Of a DNA stretch of 64,000 nucleotides, positions 8,831 to 17,086 are shown piece by piece. The notes below the pieces were generated by a model. It was not told the DNA's origin and searched no databases. It saw only the letters and a list, made by a program, of their open reading frames with translations. Made by a program: the position numbers and the translations under genes. Each line of letters starts with the position of its first letter. Positions within the stretch are counted from its first letter, which is position 1. Source of the DNA: Hyphomonas neptunium ATCC 15444 (GTDB taxonomy: Bacteria; Pseudomonadota; Alphaproteobacteria; Caulobacterales; Hyphomonadaceae); contig NC_008358.1 in assembly GCF_000013025.1 (NCBI RefSeq), positions 1 to 64,000 of the forward strand, given 5' to 3'.

Positions 8831-9016
8831 ATGGCCCTCAATGATGAAGAGCCCGTCCTTGTCCGCAAGGCTCAAGGACTGGACCAGATGTCGGTGGACG
8901 AGCTGGAAGTGCGCATCGCGCAGCTGAAGGCAGAGATTGCCGCCTGCGAAACCGAGATCGAAAAAAAGAAAGCGCAGAAACGCGCCGCAGACGCCCTGTT
9001 TGGTGGTAACGGTTAA
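8831..9016 (+). CDS. DUF1192 small protein
   Basis: 61 residues, acidic N terminus then a coiled-coil helix (DELEVRIAQLKAEIAACETEIEKKK, key heptads ELEVRIAQLKAEI). Matches the DUF1192 family, usually encoded directly before rcdA in alphaproteobacteria. The function is not known. ATG 8831 is the first in frame. It is followed 66 bases later by rcdA. Confidence 0.85.
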   Translation: MALNDEEPVLVRKAQGLDQMSVDELEVRIAQLKAEIAACETEIEKKKAQKRAADALFGGNG

Positions 9017-9031
9017 GTCGCGCGAAACGGC

Positions 9032-9050
9032 TTTCAGGGTAAACCTGAAA
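9032..9050. promoter_or_regulatory. Inverted repeat upstream of rcdA
   Basis: TTTCAGG at 9032-9038 and CCTGAAA at 9044-9050 around GTAAA, a 7-bp inverted repeat ending 32 bases before the rcdA ATG. It could be an operator or a short leader hairpin; no known factor is recognised. Confidence 0.35.
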
Positions 9051-9082
9051 AGATATGCCGCGAAAATACGTGGAGAGATGTG

Positions 9083-9625
9083 ATGGCAGAACGCGATTTG
9101 GTTTCCCCGCAGTCGCTGGAGCCCTTTACCGGCGGCAAACTGTTCGACACCGTGTTCACACGCGGCATGGCGCTGGTTGAAGAAACAGCGGCCTATCTCG
9201 ATGGTCCCGGCCGCGAGCAGTCGAAGACCCTCGCGCGTGAGGCCAGCCTTACTTACGCTGCCTGGAGCATGGAGCTGACGACGCGCCTGATGCAGGCCGC
9301 GTCCTGGCTCGTGATGCAGAAAGCCGTCCGTGATGGTGACATGCGCCGCGAAGACGCCGGCTCCCGTAAATACCGCATCCGCCGGGATGAGCCCGCACTT
9401 GACCCCTCGAAGCAGGAGGGCAGGGGCCTGCCGCCGCGCTTCCTGGAGCTGGTTGGCCGCGCCGAAGCCCTGTTCGAGCAGGTGTGCCGACTGGATGAGG
9501 CCCTCTACCAGCCCGCCAGCGCGGTGAGCGCGCCAAACCCTGTGTCAGAGCAGATGGCGGCGCTTCAGAAAGCAGCTGACACGGGCGCGTTCGATCCGCT
9601 GATGATCTGGCGCCGCGCCAAATAG
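9083..9625 (+). CDS. rcdA: Regulator of CtrA degradation RcdA (DUF1465)
   Basis: In Caulobacter RcdA is an adaptor that, with CpdR and PopA, delivers CtrA to ClpXP. 180 residues from ATG 9083, with GGAGA six bases upstream; a GTG one codon earlier is less likely. The helical core FTRGMALVEETAAYLDGPGR, the stretch SLTYAAWSMELTTRLMQAASWL (key SMELTTRLMQ), and GLPPRFLELVGRAEALFEQV are typical. The Pro/Ala-rich C-terminal tail is also a family feature. The call rests on clear DUF1465 resemblance. Confidence 0.88.
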   Translation: MAERDLVSPQSLEPFTGGKLFDTVFTRGMALVEETAAYLDGPGREQSKTLAREASLTYAAWSMELTTRLMQAASWLVMQKAVRDGDMRREDAGSRKYRIRRDEPALDPSKQEGRGLPPRFLELVGRAEALFEQVCRLDEALYQPASAVSAPNPVSEQMAALQKAADTGAFDPLMIWRRAK

Positions 9626-9665
9626 CGCCGCCGCCCGTCACCTCCGGCAATTCACTTTTCGAAAA

Positions 9666-10274
9666 TCAGAACGCGGCGTAGGTCCGCAGGAACGCGGTCG
9701 CCTGCTCGGCGCAGAAGCCTTCCTTGACTGGCGCACGCGAGATCGTCAGCCTGTGGAAGATCGGTCCCAGCAGCTGTTCGAGCACGTCATCGAGTTCGAA
9801 ATCGCGGCGGATCACACGTCGCGCTGCGAGTTCGGCCAGCAGCATGCGCAGGGGCTGGCGAATGTCGCGGCCGACCCAGGCGCGCCATACTTCACCGGCT
9901 TCCTTGTCATCGGCCGCCGCCAGCAGCGCCACGCGCAGCACGGCATGGCCATGCCCGGTACGGGCAGCCGCTTCGAGCGGAATGATCAGCGCTGTAATCC
10001 GCTCCTGCGGGTCGCGTCCGCCATCGGGAGCGTCCGGGATCAAGGCGAGCGCTGCGTCGACACACATCGCGCCGATTGACGGCCACCAGCGATAGATCGT
10101 CTGCTTGGAGGCGCTGGCGCGCTTGGCGACAGAATCCACACTGAAACCGCGCCAGCCATTCTCGGCCATCTCATCGCGGGCCGCTTCCAGGATTGCGGCC
10201 TTGGACACCTCGCTGCGCGTTGGCCCCTTACGGGAGCGCGAGGGCGGGCTCGGGGTTTCGGTCGGCGTTGTCAT
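9666..10274 (-). CDS. TetR/AcrR-family transcriptional regulator
   Basis: 202 residues from ATG 10274 (GGAG nine bases upstream); longer starts at 10289 and 10454 are open but reach into the carbonic anhydrase promoter region. The N-terminal HTH includes ILEAARDEMAENGWRGFSVDSVAKRASASKQTIYRWW (key SVAKRASASKQTIYRWW). The C-terminal TetR_C-like domain has no recognisable ligand signature. It is divergent from the carbonic anhydrase gene, whose 154-base shared upstream region could hold its operator. Confidence 0.88.
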   Translation of the reverse strand: MTTPTETPSPPSRSRKGPTRSEVSKAAILEAARDEMAENGWRGFSVDSVAKRASASKQTIYRWWPSIGAMCVDAALALIPDAPDGGRDPQERITALIIPLEAAARTGHGHAVLRVALLAAADDKEAGEVWRAWVGRDIRQPLRMLLAELAARRVIRRDFELDDVLEQLLGPIFHRLTISRAPVKEGFCAEQATAFLRTYAAF

Positions 10275-10428
10275 GTGGGGCGTCTCCATCGCACAGCACG
10301 TCTTGATAGACCGGATTCGGCCCTTAGGCGAGACTGACCGTTCCGTGTTAACGAGGATTCGTTTCAAATTTGCTTGCACCGCAGCAATTTTTGCGCGATC
10401 CGCCCCTCCGCAAGCTTGGAGAACTGGG

Positions 10429-11052
10429 ATGAAAACTGTCGATGACATGATCACCGGCTACCGTCGCTTCCGGTCCGGCGTGTATGCCGAACAGGTAGAG
10501 CTTTACCGTCAGCTCGGAGAGGGGCAGGACCCCGACATCATGCTGATCGGGTGTGCTGACAGCCGGGCGGAGCCTTCGGATATTTTCAACGCCGCGCCGG
10601 GACAGATGTTCGTGGTGCGTAACGTCGCCAATCTGGTGCCGCCCTACCAGCCCAATGGCGGGCTGCACGGCGTCTCCGCCGCCCTCGAATTTGCGGTGAA
10701 CATTCTCAAGGTAAAGATCATCGTGGTCATGGGCCATGGTGGCTGTGGCGGGATCTCCGCCTCACTCACCAAGAATGACAGCCCGCTGATCGGCGAATTC
10801 GTCGCCCCTTGGGTGAAGTTGCTGGACGAGGCGCGCGAGCGGGTTCTGGCGACCCAGCCGGTAAACCCGCAATTTGCGCTGGAGCTGGAAGGCATCGAAA
10901 CCTCGATCCAGAACCTCATGACCTTCCCCTTCGTCCGCGAGAAGGTCGAGGCGGGCACGCTGGAAATCCACGGCGCCTGGTTTGCCATCAAGCATGGCGA
11001 GCTCCACTGGCGCAATCCGCGCTCCCAGCGGTTCGAAATCGTGGCGCCCTAG
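10429..11052 (+). CDS. Beta-class carbonic anhydrase
   Basis: Zinc enzyme interconverting CO2 and bicarbonate. 207 residues from ATG 10429, GGAG seven bases upstream. Zinc ligands and catalytic dyad are visible: Cys42-Ala-Asp44-Ser-Arg, His103 and Cys106 in GHGGCGG. An upstream in-frame extension lies antisense to the TetR gene and is rejected. Ends at a strong hairpin shared with ppa. Confidence 0.95.
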   Translation: MKTVDDMITGYRRFRSGVYAEQVELYRQLGEGQDPDIMLIGCADSRAEPSDIFNAAPGQMFVVRNVANLVPPYQPNGGLHGVSAALEFAVNILKVKIIVVMGHGGCGGISASLTKNDSPLIGEFVAPWVKLLDEARERVLATQPVNPQFALELEGIETSIQNLMTFPFVREKVEAGTLEIHGAWFAIKHGELHWRNPRSQRFEIVAP

Positions 11053-11060
11053 AAACAGAA

Positions 11061-11091
11061 CTGGCCTGGAAGGGTGCACCCTCCAGGCCAG
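11061..11091. terminator. Bidirectional terminator hairpin (carbonic anhydrase / ppa)
   Basis: Perfect 10-bp stem CTGGCCTGGA / TCCAGGCCAG (11061-11070, 11082-11091) with an inner GGG/CCC around TGCA. It lies between two convergent genes. No long T-run follows. Confidence 0.7.
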
Positions 11092-11122
11092 CTTCGGTCA
11101 TCTTTGGACAAATCCCGACAGA

Positions 11123-11662
11123 TCAGCCCTTCAGGTTTGCCTGCTCGCGGGCAACGGCGTCGCGGATCAGCTCGCGCGCCTTCTCGATGCCATGCCAGCC
11201 ATCGATGCGGGTCCATTTGCCTTTTTCCAGATCCTTATAGTGCTCGAAGAAGTGCTGGATCTTGTCGCAAAGCGTCTGCGGCAGGTCGTGATAGGTCGAG
11301 ATCTTGTCGTAATAGCCCGTCAGTTTCGGGTGGGGCACGGCGAGGATCTTCTCGTCCTGGCCCTTGTCGTCAGTCATCATCAGCACGCCGACCGGGCGCA
11401 CGCGCAGCACACAGCCCGGCACCAGCGGGCGGTTGCCCACCACCATCACATCGATCGGATCGCCATCGAGGCTCAGCGTGTGCGGCACAAACCCGTAATT
11501 ACAGGGATAGCGCATCTCGGTGTAGAGGAAGCGGTCCACGAACATCGCGCCGGAGGCCTTGTCGATCTCGTATTTGATCGCATCCCCGCCCAGCGGCACT
11601 TCGATCAGAACGTTGATGTCGTCAGGCGGATTGTTGCCGGCGGAAATTTTCGAAAGGTCCAT
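11123..11662 (-). CDS. ppa: Inorganic pyrophosphatase (family I)
   Basis: Hydrolyses pyrophosphate to drive biosynthesis. 179 residues. Landmarks: [27 protein letters not shown], the metal-binding DGDPIDVMV and [17 protein letters not shown]-type end is present as [14 protein letters not shown] 11662 is supported by the family N terminus MDLSKI. It stands alone between converging carbonic anhydrase and the LysR gene. Confidence 0.96.
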   Translation of the reverse strand: MDLSKISAGNNPPDDINVLIEVPLGGDAIKYEIDKASGAMFVDRFLYTEMRYPCNYGFVPHTLSLDGDPIDVMVVGNRPLVPGCVLRVRPVGVLMMTDDKGQDEKILAVPHPKLTGYYDKISTYHDLPQTLCDKIQHFFEHYKDLEKGKWTRIDGWHGIEKARELIRDAVAREQANLKG

Positions 11663-11771
11663 GGGAGGCTCACATGCTTCGCTGTGGGAGGTCAGGAAAG
11701 TTCGGCGCCCGGATGAACTGCCGCAGGCTTCAGGTCAAGGGTAATGAGTAGGCAGACCCCGAACGAATACT

Positions 11772-12671
11772 TTAACGAGGCGGCGCTTTTCGCAAATGGT
11801 CGATCAGCGCTCGAAGTTTTGGCGCAAGATTGCGGCGGCTCGGATAATAGAGATAGAAGCCGGAAAAATGAGGACAGAAGTCTTCCAGAACTGCCACAAG
11901 TTCTCCTCTCTTCATCGCCGGCCAGAAACTTTCTTCCATGCCGAAGGTGATACCGGCGCCAGCCACCGCCAATTTTATCATCAACGCCATATCGTTTGTG
12001 GTGATTTCCGGTGACACAGAAACGCTGAATTCGCGGCCATCACGCTCTGCAAATTCCCAGCGATAGGGTGCCTGTTTTGGCGCTGACCGCCAGCCCACAC
12101 AGCGATGATGCACCAGATCGCGTGGATGGGCCGGTGCCCCTGCCTCTGCCAGATAGGAAGGCGCGCCAACGGCCAGTTGGCGCTGCTCGGCGGAAACCGG
12201 CACCGCGATCATATCCTGCTCAATCACCTCGCCCAGCCGCACCGCCGCATCATAGCCTTCCGCGACGATGTCAAATTCCTCATCTGTCACCAACACATCC
12301 ATCTGGATGCCGGGATGGGCCTTGGCGAAAGTGGAGAGAAGCGCTCCGCCCAGAAAATGTTCAGCGATAGAGGAAACAGCCAATCTCAGTTGCCCTTGCG
12401 GACGGCCAGACAGGCTGCCTGTCAGTTCCACCGCCCTGCGCAAGTCTCCAAGCGCGGGGGCCGCCTCGACATAGAGACGCTCGCCCGCCTCGGTCAGGCT
12501 GACACTGCGCGTTGTACGCTGAACCAACGCGATCCCCAGCGTTTCCTCCAACTTCCGGATGGTCTGGCTGACAGCAGACCGTGTAACGCCCAGCCGATCA
12601 GCAGCAGCGCGAAAATTGCGCTCCTCGGCAACCAGAGCAAAGACCGAAAGAGCATTGAGATCTGGAATCAT
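11772..12671 (-). CDS. LysR-family transcriptional regulator
   Basis: 299 residues. The N-terminal winged HTH includes FRAAADRLGVTRSAVSQTIRKLEE (key AADRLGVTRSAVSQTI) at about 20-43, followed by the PBP2-type effector domain (GQLRLAVSSIAEHFL). This is the subgroup often found divergent from SDR genes. It is divergent from the SDR/CMD/Atu4866 genes, with 118 bases between the start codons, and probably controls them. Confidence 0.92.
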   Translation of the reverse strand: MIPDLNALSVFALVAEERNFRAAADRLGVTRSAVSQTIRKLEETLGIALVQRTTRSVSLTEAGERLYVEAAPALGDLRRAVELTGSLSGRPQGQLRLAVSSIAEHFLGGALLSTFAKAHPGIQMDVLVTDEEFDIVAEGYDAAVRLGEVIEQDMIAVPVSAEQRQLAVGAPSYLAEAGAPAHPRDLVHHRCVGWRSAPKQAPYRWEFAERDGREFSVSVSPEITTNDMALMIKLAVAGAGITFGMEESFWPAMKRGELVAVLEDFCPHFSGFYLYYPSRRNLAPKLRALIDHLRKAPPR

Positions 12672-12789
12672 TGATTAGATAAAGTCACCAAAGTGGAAAA
12701 GAATGGGTAACTTATCGCAACAATCCAGCGTGTCTATCTGAATGGCAGTCGCCCTAGGCAGGGCAGGGATCCCATTCAGGAGAAAGACC
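12672..12789. promoter_or_regulatory. Divergent LysR/SDR intergenic control region
   Basis: 118 bases, AT-richer than the flanks. It should contain the LysR operator and both promoters. AGGAGA at 12778-12783 is the ribosome binding site of the SDR gene. I could not single out a convincing T-N11-A palindrome. Confidence 0.5.
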
Positions 12790-13515
12790 ATGATCCGGAA
12801 CAAGGTTGTGCTGATCACCGGCGCCTCAAGCGGCATCGGCGCGGGTATTGCGCGGGAGCTTGGCGCGGCAGGCGCAAAACTCATGCTCGGCGCGCGGCGG
12901 TTGGACCGGCTTGAGGTGCTCGCCGGTGAAATTCGCGAAGCGGGCGGAGAAGCTCTTGCCCACCGTCTCGATGTAACCAGCCGTGCCGAGGCCGCCGCCT
13001 TTGCAGAAGCCGCGCGGGACGCTTTTGGCCATGTCGATGTCATCGTGAACAATGCCGGTATCATGCCGCTGTCGCTTATGGCCTCCCTGAAGGTGGAGGA
13101 ATGGGACCAGATGATCGATGTAAATATCAAGGGCGTGCTGAATGGCGTGGCAGCCGTTTTGCCGGAAATGACAGCGCGCGGCTCGGGCCACATTATCAAC
13201 ATCGCCTCCATCGGCGCCCTGTCTGTTGTGCCGACGGCGGCCGTCTACTGCGCCACCAAATATGCTGTGCGCGCCATCTCCGATGGTCTGCGTCAGGAGA
13301 ATGACCGCATACGCGTTACCTGCATACACCCCGGCGTGGTAGAGAGCGAACTTGCCCACACAATCACCGATCCTGTGGCAGCAGAGGCGATGAAAACCTA
13401 CCGCGCCATCGCGCTACAGCCCTCTGCCATCGGCCGGGCGGTGCGGTTTGCCATCGAGCAGCCTGAAGACGTGGACATCAACGAGATTGTTGTCCGTCCC
13501 ACGGCAAGCGTCTGA
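12790..13515 (+). CDS. Short-chain dehydrogenase/reductase
   Basis: Classical SDR oxidoreductase, NADP-preferring by the basic residues ARRLDRL after beta 2. 241 residues from ATG 12790 with AGGAGA upstream. Motifs: TGASSGIG nucleotide loop, NNAG, catalytic Ser in NIASIGAL and YCATK (Tyr-X3-Lys). Resembles the YdfG/clavaldehyde dehydrogenase-type subgroup. First gene of a three-gene group with a CMD protein and an Atu4866-like protein, divergent from LysR. Confidence 0.92.
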   Translation: MIRNKVVLITGASSGIGAGIARELGAAGAKLMLGARRLDRLEVLAGEIREAGGEALAHRLDVTSRAEAAAFAEAARDAFGHVDVIVNNAGIMPLSLMASLKVEEWDQMIDVNIKGVLNGVAAVLPEMTARGSGHIINIASIGALSVVPTAAVYCATKYAVRAISDGLRQENDRIRVTCIHPGVVESELAHTITDPVAAEAMKTYRAIALQPSAIGRAVRFAIEQPEDVDINEIVVRPTASV

Positions 13516-13527
13516 AGGAGGGGCACC

Positions 13528-14001
13528 ATGACACAGCTTTTTACACGCCCTCGTATCGCTGCCTCAATGGCTATGGCTGCCATGATCGCCGCGCCCGCTT
13601 TTGCCCAGACCTCAGACGAGCGTCTGGAGCGCGGAAGCGCTGTTATCCGTGAGCTGAACAATGGGGCACCCCAGCCGGTGCTGGAGGATATGCGGGAGGA
13701 GTTTCCTTTCCTGGCAGATGCCACGCAAGGCTATGCGCTCGGTGAGGTCTGGTCCCGCCCCGGCCTTGATAACCGCACGCGCCAGATCGCCGCCGTCGCA
13801 GCCTTTGCCGCGATCGGAGAAACAGGCTTCATGAGAACGCATGCCGGATATGCCCTGAATATCGGTGTGACGGAGGAGGAGTTGAAGGAAGTGATCTACA
13901 TGGTCACGGTTCCGGCAGGCTTCCCGCGCGCCATTTCCGCGTCACAGGTGCTCTCCGAACTTTTCGAGGAGCGCCGCGCCGCAGCGGAGGGCGCGCCATG
14001 A
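13528..14001 (+). CDS. Exported carboxymuconolactone decarboxylase-family protein
   Basis: 157 residues: a Sec signal peptide ending near AFAQ (about residues 1-26), then one CMD/AhpD-like domain (GEVWSRPGLDNRTRQIAAVAAFAAIG and HAGYALNIGVTEEELKEVI; key LDNRTRQIAAVA, LNIGVTEEELKEV). No CXXC pair is present, so AhpD-type peroxidase chemistry is unlikely. A periplasmic location is unusual for this fold. GGAGGGG precedes the ATG. It overlaps the next gene by four bases. Confidence 0.88.
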   Translation: MTQLFTRPRIAASMAMAAMIAAPAFAQTSDERLERGSAVIRELNNGAPQPVLEDMREEFPFLADATQGYALGEVWSRPGLDNRTRQIAAVAAFAAIGETGFMRTHAGYALNIGVTEEELKEVIYMVTVPAGFPRAISASQVLSELFEERRAAAEGAP

Positions 14002-14339
14002 AAGCTCTCACTGCCGCCGTTATCATCATCGCAGGATTGATCCCTGCTCAGACAGGATATTCCCAGATGGCCTCAGACCCTGAAGCAAGCTCCGTATCAG
14101 AACAGACCCACCCCTATGCCGGTATGTGGGTCACTGGCGATGGCTATATCCGCCATGAACTTCTGCCTGACGGTCGCTATGATGAAGCGCGCGGCACGCG
14201 GCAGAGCGCCTATCAGGGGCGCTATGAAGTCCGTGGTAACCACATCGACTATTGGGATAACACCGGGTTCACAGCCGATGGAGAATTCATCGACGGTGTG
14301 CTCCATCACGGCGGCATGATTTTTTACCGCGAGGAGTAA
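13998..14339 (+). CDS. Exported Atu4866-domain protein
   Basis: 113 residues: signal peptide (about 1-22) and a small beta domain, HPYAGMWVTGDGYIRHELLPDGRYDEARG (key GMWVTGDGYIRHELLPDGRY), matching the Agrobacterium Atu4866 family of unknown function. The motif includes YQGRYEVRGNHIDYWDNTGF (key GRYEVRGNHIDY). Translationally coupled to the CMD gene by ATGA. Likely partner of the SDR and CMD proteins. Confidence 0.82.
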   Translation: MKALTAAVIIIAGLIPAQTGYSQMASDPEASSVSEQTHPYAGMWVTGDGYIRHELLPDGRYDEARGTRQSAYQGRYEVRGNHIDYWDNTGFTADGEFIDGVLHHGGMIFYREE

Positions 14340-14351
14340 GCGGGAAGAGGG

Positions 14352-14963
14352 CTAGCCCTTCCGCTTCAGCGCGTAGTTGAAGCTCACCGAAATGCGCGCC
14401 TCCTCGCTCTGCCCCGGCATCACCTCATGGCGCAGCCAGCTTTCCCAGAGCAGGCAATGGCCTTCCTTGGGCGCTACATACACAAAGCGGCGGGCCGCCT
14501 CGGGCGCGTCCTCGGCCAGCTGCGGCGCGGCCATCATCATCGCCAGGCGCGGGTCTTCAAATTTGATGCGGCCCGCCCCTTCGGGAATGGCGACATAATA
14601 GGTGCCCGAAATGACGCTGCCGGGATGGATATGCCCCGAATGATGCCCGCCTTCGCCCAGGATGTTCACCCAGATCGCATCCAGAACGAGGGAAAGCCCC
14701 TCCATGTCCCAGTAATGATCCCTGGCAAACTTCGCTGCCGCCTTGTCCAGATGGCGCTTCAGCTCGCCAAACTCGGGAAAGCGCTCGGGCAGATCATCGA
14801 GCGAGGCGTAAGACGTATACCCGTCATACCCCTCCGCCTCGCACCAGGCGTTGCCCGCCGCGTCGTCCTCCGCCAGCGACCAGGCGCACCGGGCCAGCCC
14901 CTCACGCAGGGCCGCGTCCCCCAGAGGGGTCTCATCAATCTGCGTCGCAAACAGGATACGCAT
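14352..14963 (-). CDS. Putative 2OG-Fe(II) oxygenase (TIGR02466 type)
   Basis: 203 residues. Resembles the TIGR02466/2OG-FeII_Oxy_5 family: WVNILGEGGHHSGHIHPGS supplies the HXD-like iron ligand region (HSGHIHPGS), followed by GTYYVAIPEGAG, LLWESWLRHEV with the distal histidine, and the arginine of RISVSFNYAL. The substrate is unknown. Ends 12 bases after the Atu4866 gene, converging. Confidence 0.82.
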   Translation of the reverse strand: MRILFATQIDETPLGDAALREGLARCAWSLAEDDAAGNAWCEAEGYDGYTSYASLDDLPERFPEFGELKRHLDKAAAKFARDHYWDMEGLSLVLDAIWVNILGEGGHHSGHIHPGSVISGTYYVAIPEGAGRIKFEDPRLAMMMAAPQLAEDAPEAARRFVYVAPKEGHCLLWESWLRHEVMPGQSEEARISVSFNYALKRKG

Positions 14964-14992
14964 GGGGCAGGACTCCTAAAGTCCCGGCGCCC

Positions 14993-15475
14993 TTACAGAG
15001 ACTTCGCCAGCGCTTCAAGCTGATCGGCCGCCATGCCCCAGCCGTCATGGAAGCCCATCGCCTCATGTTCCTTCAGCGTTTCCTCGGTCCAGTGCAGCGC
15101 GCGGGCGGTGTATTTCGTCTTGCCTCCGCCGGCGTTCGCAAACAGCGTCTCGGCCACCATGAAGGCGCGCTCAGACGGTATCCAGCCCGGCAAAAAGGCA
15201 TCCGTCGTCACGATCTTCTGCATCGGCACGACTTCCAGATACACGCCGATATTCTCAAACCGCTCGCCGTCCGGCCCGTTCATCACGCTGAAGCTCTCCC
15301 CGCCGGGGCGCAGGTCCATCCGCGCATCGGTCACATACCAGGGCTTGGGGCAAAACCACTGTTCCAGAAGTTTCGGCTCTGTCCAGCACCGCCACACCTT
15401 CTCCACCGGCGCGTTCATCACGCGCTCCAGGCTCAATGCAAACTTCGGTTCAGAGTGGGGTTTGGTATCAGTCAT
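14993..15475 (-). CDS. SRPBCC/AHSA1-domain protein
   Basis: 160 residues from ATG 15475, GGAGG upstream. AHSA1-like START-fold: ALSLERVMNAPVEKVWRCWTEPKLLEQWF (key VMNAPVEKVWRCWTEP) and WTEETLKEHEAMGFHDGW (end of fold). Such small proteins bind hydrophobic ligands or act as ATPase activators; function here unknown. Distal gene of a minus-strand group TetR, AHSA1, NTF2-like, AHSA1. Confidence 0.88.
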   Translation of the reverse strand: MTDTKPHSEPKFALSLERVMNAPVEKVWRCWTEPKLLEQWFCPKPWYVTDARMDLRPGGESFSVMNGPDGERFENIGVYLEVVPMQKIVTTDAFLPGWIPSERAFMVAETLFANAGGGKTKYTARALHWTEETLKEHEAMGFHDGWGMAADQLEALAKSL

Positions 15476-15512
15476 TGGGATTTCCTCCGTTGAAAGATTG
15501 TAACGAGCGGTG

Positions 15513-15899
15513 TCATTTCGTGGGCCGGCTGGTCTCTTCACTCATTCCGGCGAAACTGCTGATCGCCTTCACACGTCGTCCGGCGGCAGTGGAAAATTCA
15601 ACAACATGACAGAACCGCCGTACACGGCCGTCTTCAAGCGTCGTCTCGCCGCTCGCCGCGCCCACCTTGCCGTGCGACAGGGCGTGATGAATGGTAAGCG
15701 CCGCAGGCCGCGCCTGATCGCTCAGCGCTTCAGCAATCGCGGCCTTGCCCGCCAGAAGCGCGCCGCCGCGCGTCTGCCAGGCGCACGCGTCAGACAGCGC
15801 ATCGGGCGTCTCCCCACATTCCAGCGCAACGGCAATTTCCTGCGCCAGAAGGTTCTTCGGAGAGTTCCCGCAGTCAGGGCTGCGCACAATGCGGGTCAT
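15513..15899 (-). CDS. Small NTF2/SnoaL-like protein
   Basis: 128 residues from ATG 15899. The shape (ACAWQTRGGALLAGKAAIAEALS, then HHALSHGKVGAASGETTLEDGRVRRFCHVVEF; key GKAAIAEALS and HVVEF) fits an NTF2-like fold. No catalytic residues are assigned. The in-frame extension to 15941 would overlap the upstream SRPBCC gene and is less likely. Part of the TetR/SRPBCC minus-strand group. Confidence 0.72.
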   Translation of the reverse strand: MTRIVRSPDCGNSPKNLLAQEIAVALECGETPDALSDACAWQTRGGALLAGKAAIAEALSDQARPAALTIHHALSHGKVGAASGETTLEDGRVRRFCHVVEFSTAAGRRVKAISSFAGMSEETSRPTK

Positions 15900-15918
15900 C
15901 GCTGCCCCCGTCCGCCGT

Positions 15919-16362
15919 CTACTGATTGATGTCCGGCTCAACCAGCCGGGCGAGTTTGGTCAGGCATTCCTGCCAGCCCACATAGCATTGGTCCGGCGGG
16001 ATCATGTCGGGAATGCCCGCCTGCTCGATAGTTATCTCTGTTCCGGCAGAAACGGCTTTCAGCGTCACAGTCACGATCATCTCGCCCGGCATGCCGGGGT
16101 CGTCAAACCGGTCCGTATACACCAGTCTCTCGCCGGGGATCAGCTCGCGATACTCCCCGCCAAAGGAGTGCCCGCCCCCGGTCGTGAAATTGCGGAACGA
16201 CATGCGATGCTTCCCGCCCACCCGCGCATCAAGTTCGTGCACTGTGCAGAGAAACCCATAAGGCGGCAGCCAGCTGGCAATCGCATCAGGCTCGATAAAC
16301 GCGCGGTAGACTTTCTGGGGATTGGTCGTCAGCACGCGGTGCAGATGGATGGTGGATGGCAT
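15919..16362 (-). CDS. SRPBCC/AHSA1-domain protein
   Basis: 147 residues. AHSA1-type fold: HRVLTTNPQKVYRAFIEPDAIASWLPP (key TTNPQKVYRAFIEPDAIASW), GEYRELIPGERLVYTDRFDD (key ELIPGERLVYTDRF) and GWQECLTKLARLVEP. Follows the TetR regulator by 14 bases on the same strand, so very likely co-regulated with it. Ligand unknown. Confidence 0.9.
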   Translation of the reverse strand: MPSTIHLHRVLTTNPQKVYRAFIEPDAIASWLPPYGFLCTVHELDARVGGKHRMSFRNFTTGGGHSFGGEYRELIPGERLVYTDRFDDPGMPGEMIVTVTLKAVSAGTEITIEQAGIPDMIPPDQCYVGWQECLTKLARLVEPDINQ

Positions 16363-16376
16363 GATGTTTCCTCTCT

Positions 16377-17000
16377 TTATGATTTCGCAGCAGGGGCGGG
16401 GGCCTCAAACAGGGCCTCGATGTAGCGGCGCAGATGATCGAGGCTGTCTTGCGCAATCGAAGCATCGCCGCTCGCCTTGGCCAGAATGAACGCGCCCTGC
16501 GTCACCGTCCCAATGTGCAGCGCCAGGCTGCGCGCGCTCCAGTCGCCGGCAATGCCGCGCGCGGCCTTCGCCGCATCAATATCCACCGCCAGCTTTTCGG
16601 CATGCTCTGCCATGCTGTCCCAGGCCGCCGCCGCCACAGGCGGGCTCGTCGCCCAGGCCTCCTGCGCCATCGTGCCCACAAAGCAGGTAAAATCGGCGAT
16701 CTCCCCGTCCATCATCTCGCGGCGCAGGGCGATATAGCCAAGCAGGCGCTCCAGCGGGTCCTCGGGCTGGTGATACGGCGCGTTATCAAAAAAACCGCCC
16801 GTCACCGCAGACCAGTGATGGGCCGCCGCCACCGCCAATTCTTCCTTGCTCTTGAAGTGATGAAAGAACGCACCCTTGGAAACCCCCGCCGCCGCGCAGA
16901 TTTCATCCACCGTCGTCGCGGTGAGGCCCTTCTCGCGCACCAGCTTGAAAGCCGCCTCCATGAGGTTGTCACGCGTATGGGGATTTGCCGTGCGGGCCAT
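16377..17000 (-). CDS. TetR-family transcriptional regulator
   Basis: 207 residues. N-terminal HTH: LMEAAFKLVREKGLTATTVDEICAAAGVSKGAFFHHFKSKEEL (key EICAAAGVSKGAFFHHF), then a TetR_C domain with CFVGTMAQEAWATSPPV, the AcuR/NemR-like pattern. First gene of a minus-strand group with two SRPBCC proteins and one NTF2-like protein. A palindrome just upstream is its likely autoregulatory operator. Confidence 0.9.
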   Translation of the reverse strand: MARTANPHTRDNLMEAAFKLVREKGLTATTVDEICAAAGVSKGAFFHHFKSKEELAVAAAHHWSAVTGGFFDNAPYHQPEDPLERLLGYIALRREMMDGEIADFTCFVGTMAQEAWATSPPVAAAAWDSMAEHAEKLAVDIDAAKAARGIAGDWSARSLALHIGTVTQGAFILAKASGDASIAQDSLDHLRRYIEALFEAPAPAAKS

Positions 17001-17025
17001 GGGTATGTGCTCCTTGAGGTGTTTA

Positions 17026-17043
17026 ATACCAACCAGTCGGTAT
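17026..17043. promoter_or_regulatory. Likely TetR operator
   Basis: ATACCAACCAGTCGGTAT, an imperfect palindrome with seven of nine matched positions per half, ends 26 bases upstream of the TetR start codon. TACCGACYGGTCGGTA-like operators are typical for this regulator class. Confidence 0.65.
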
Positions 17044-17086
17044 AAATGTAAAGCCTGTTTTTGGCAGATCTGCTTTTTGGAGCCCG

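Noticed and set aside
10105-10428. N-terminal extension of carbonic anhydrase
   Set aside because: The extra 108 codons lie antisense to the TetR gene, and the family N terminus begins at 10429 after a good ribosome binding site.
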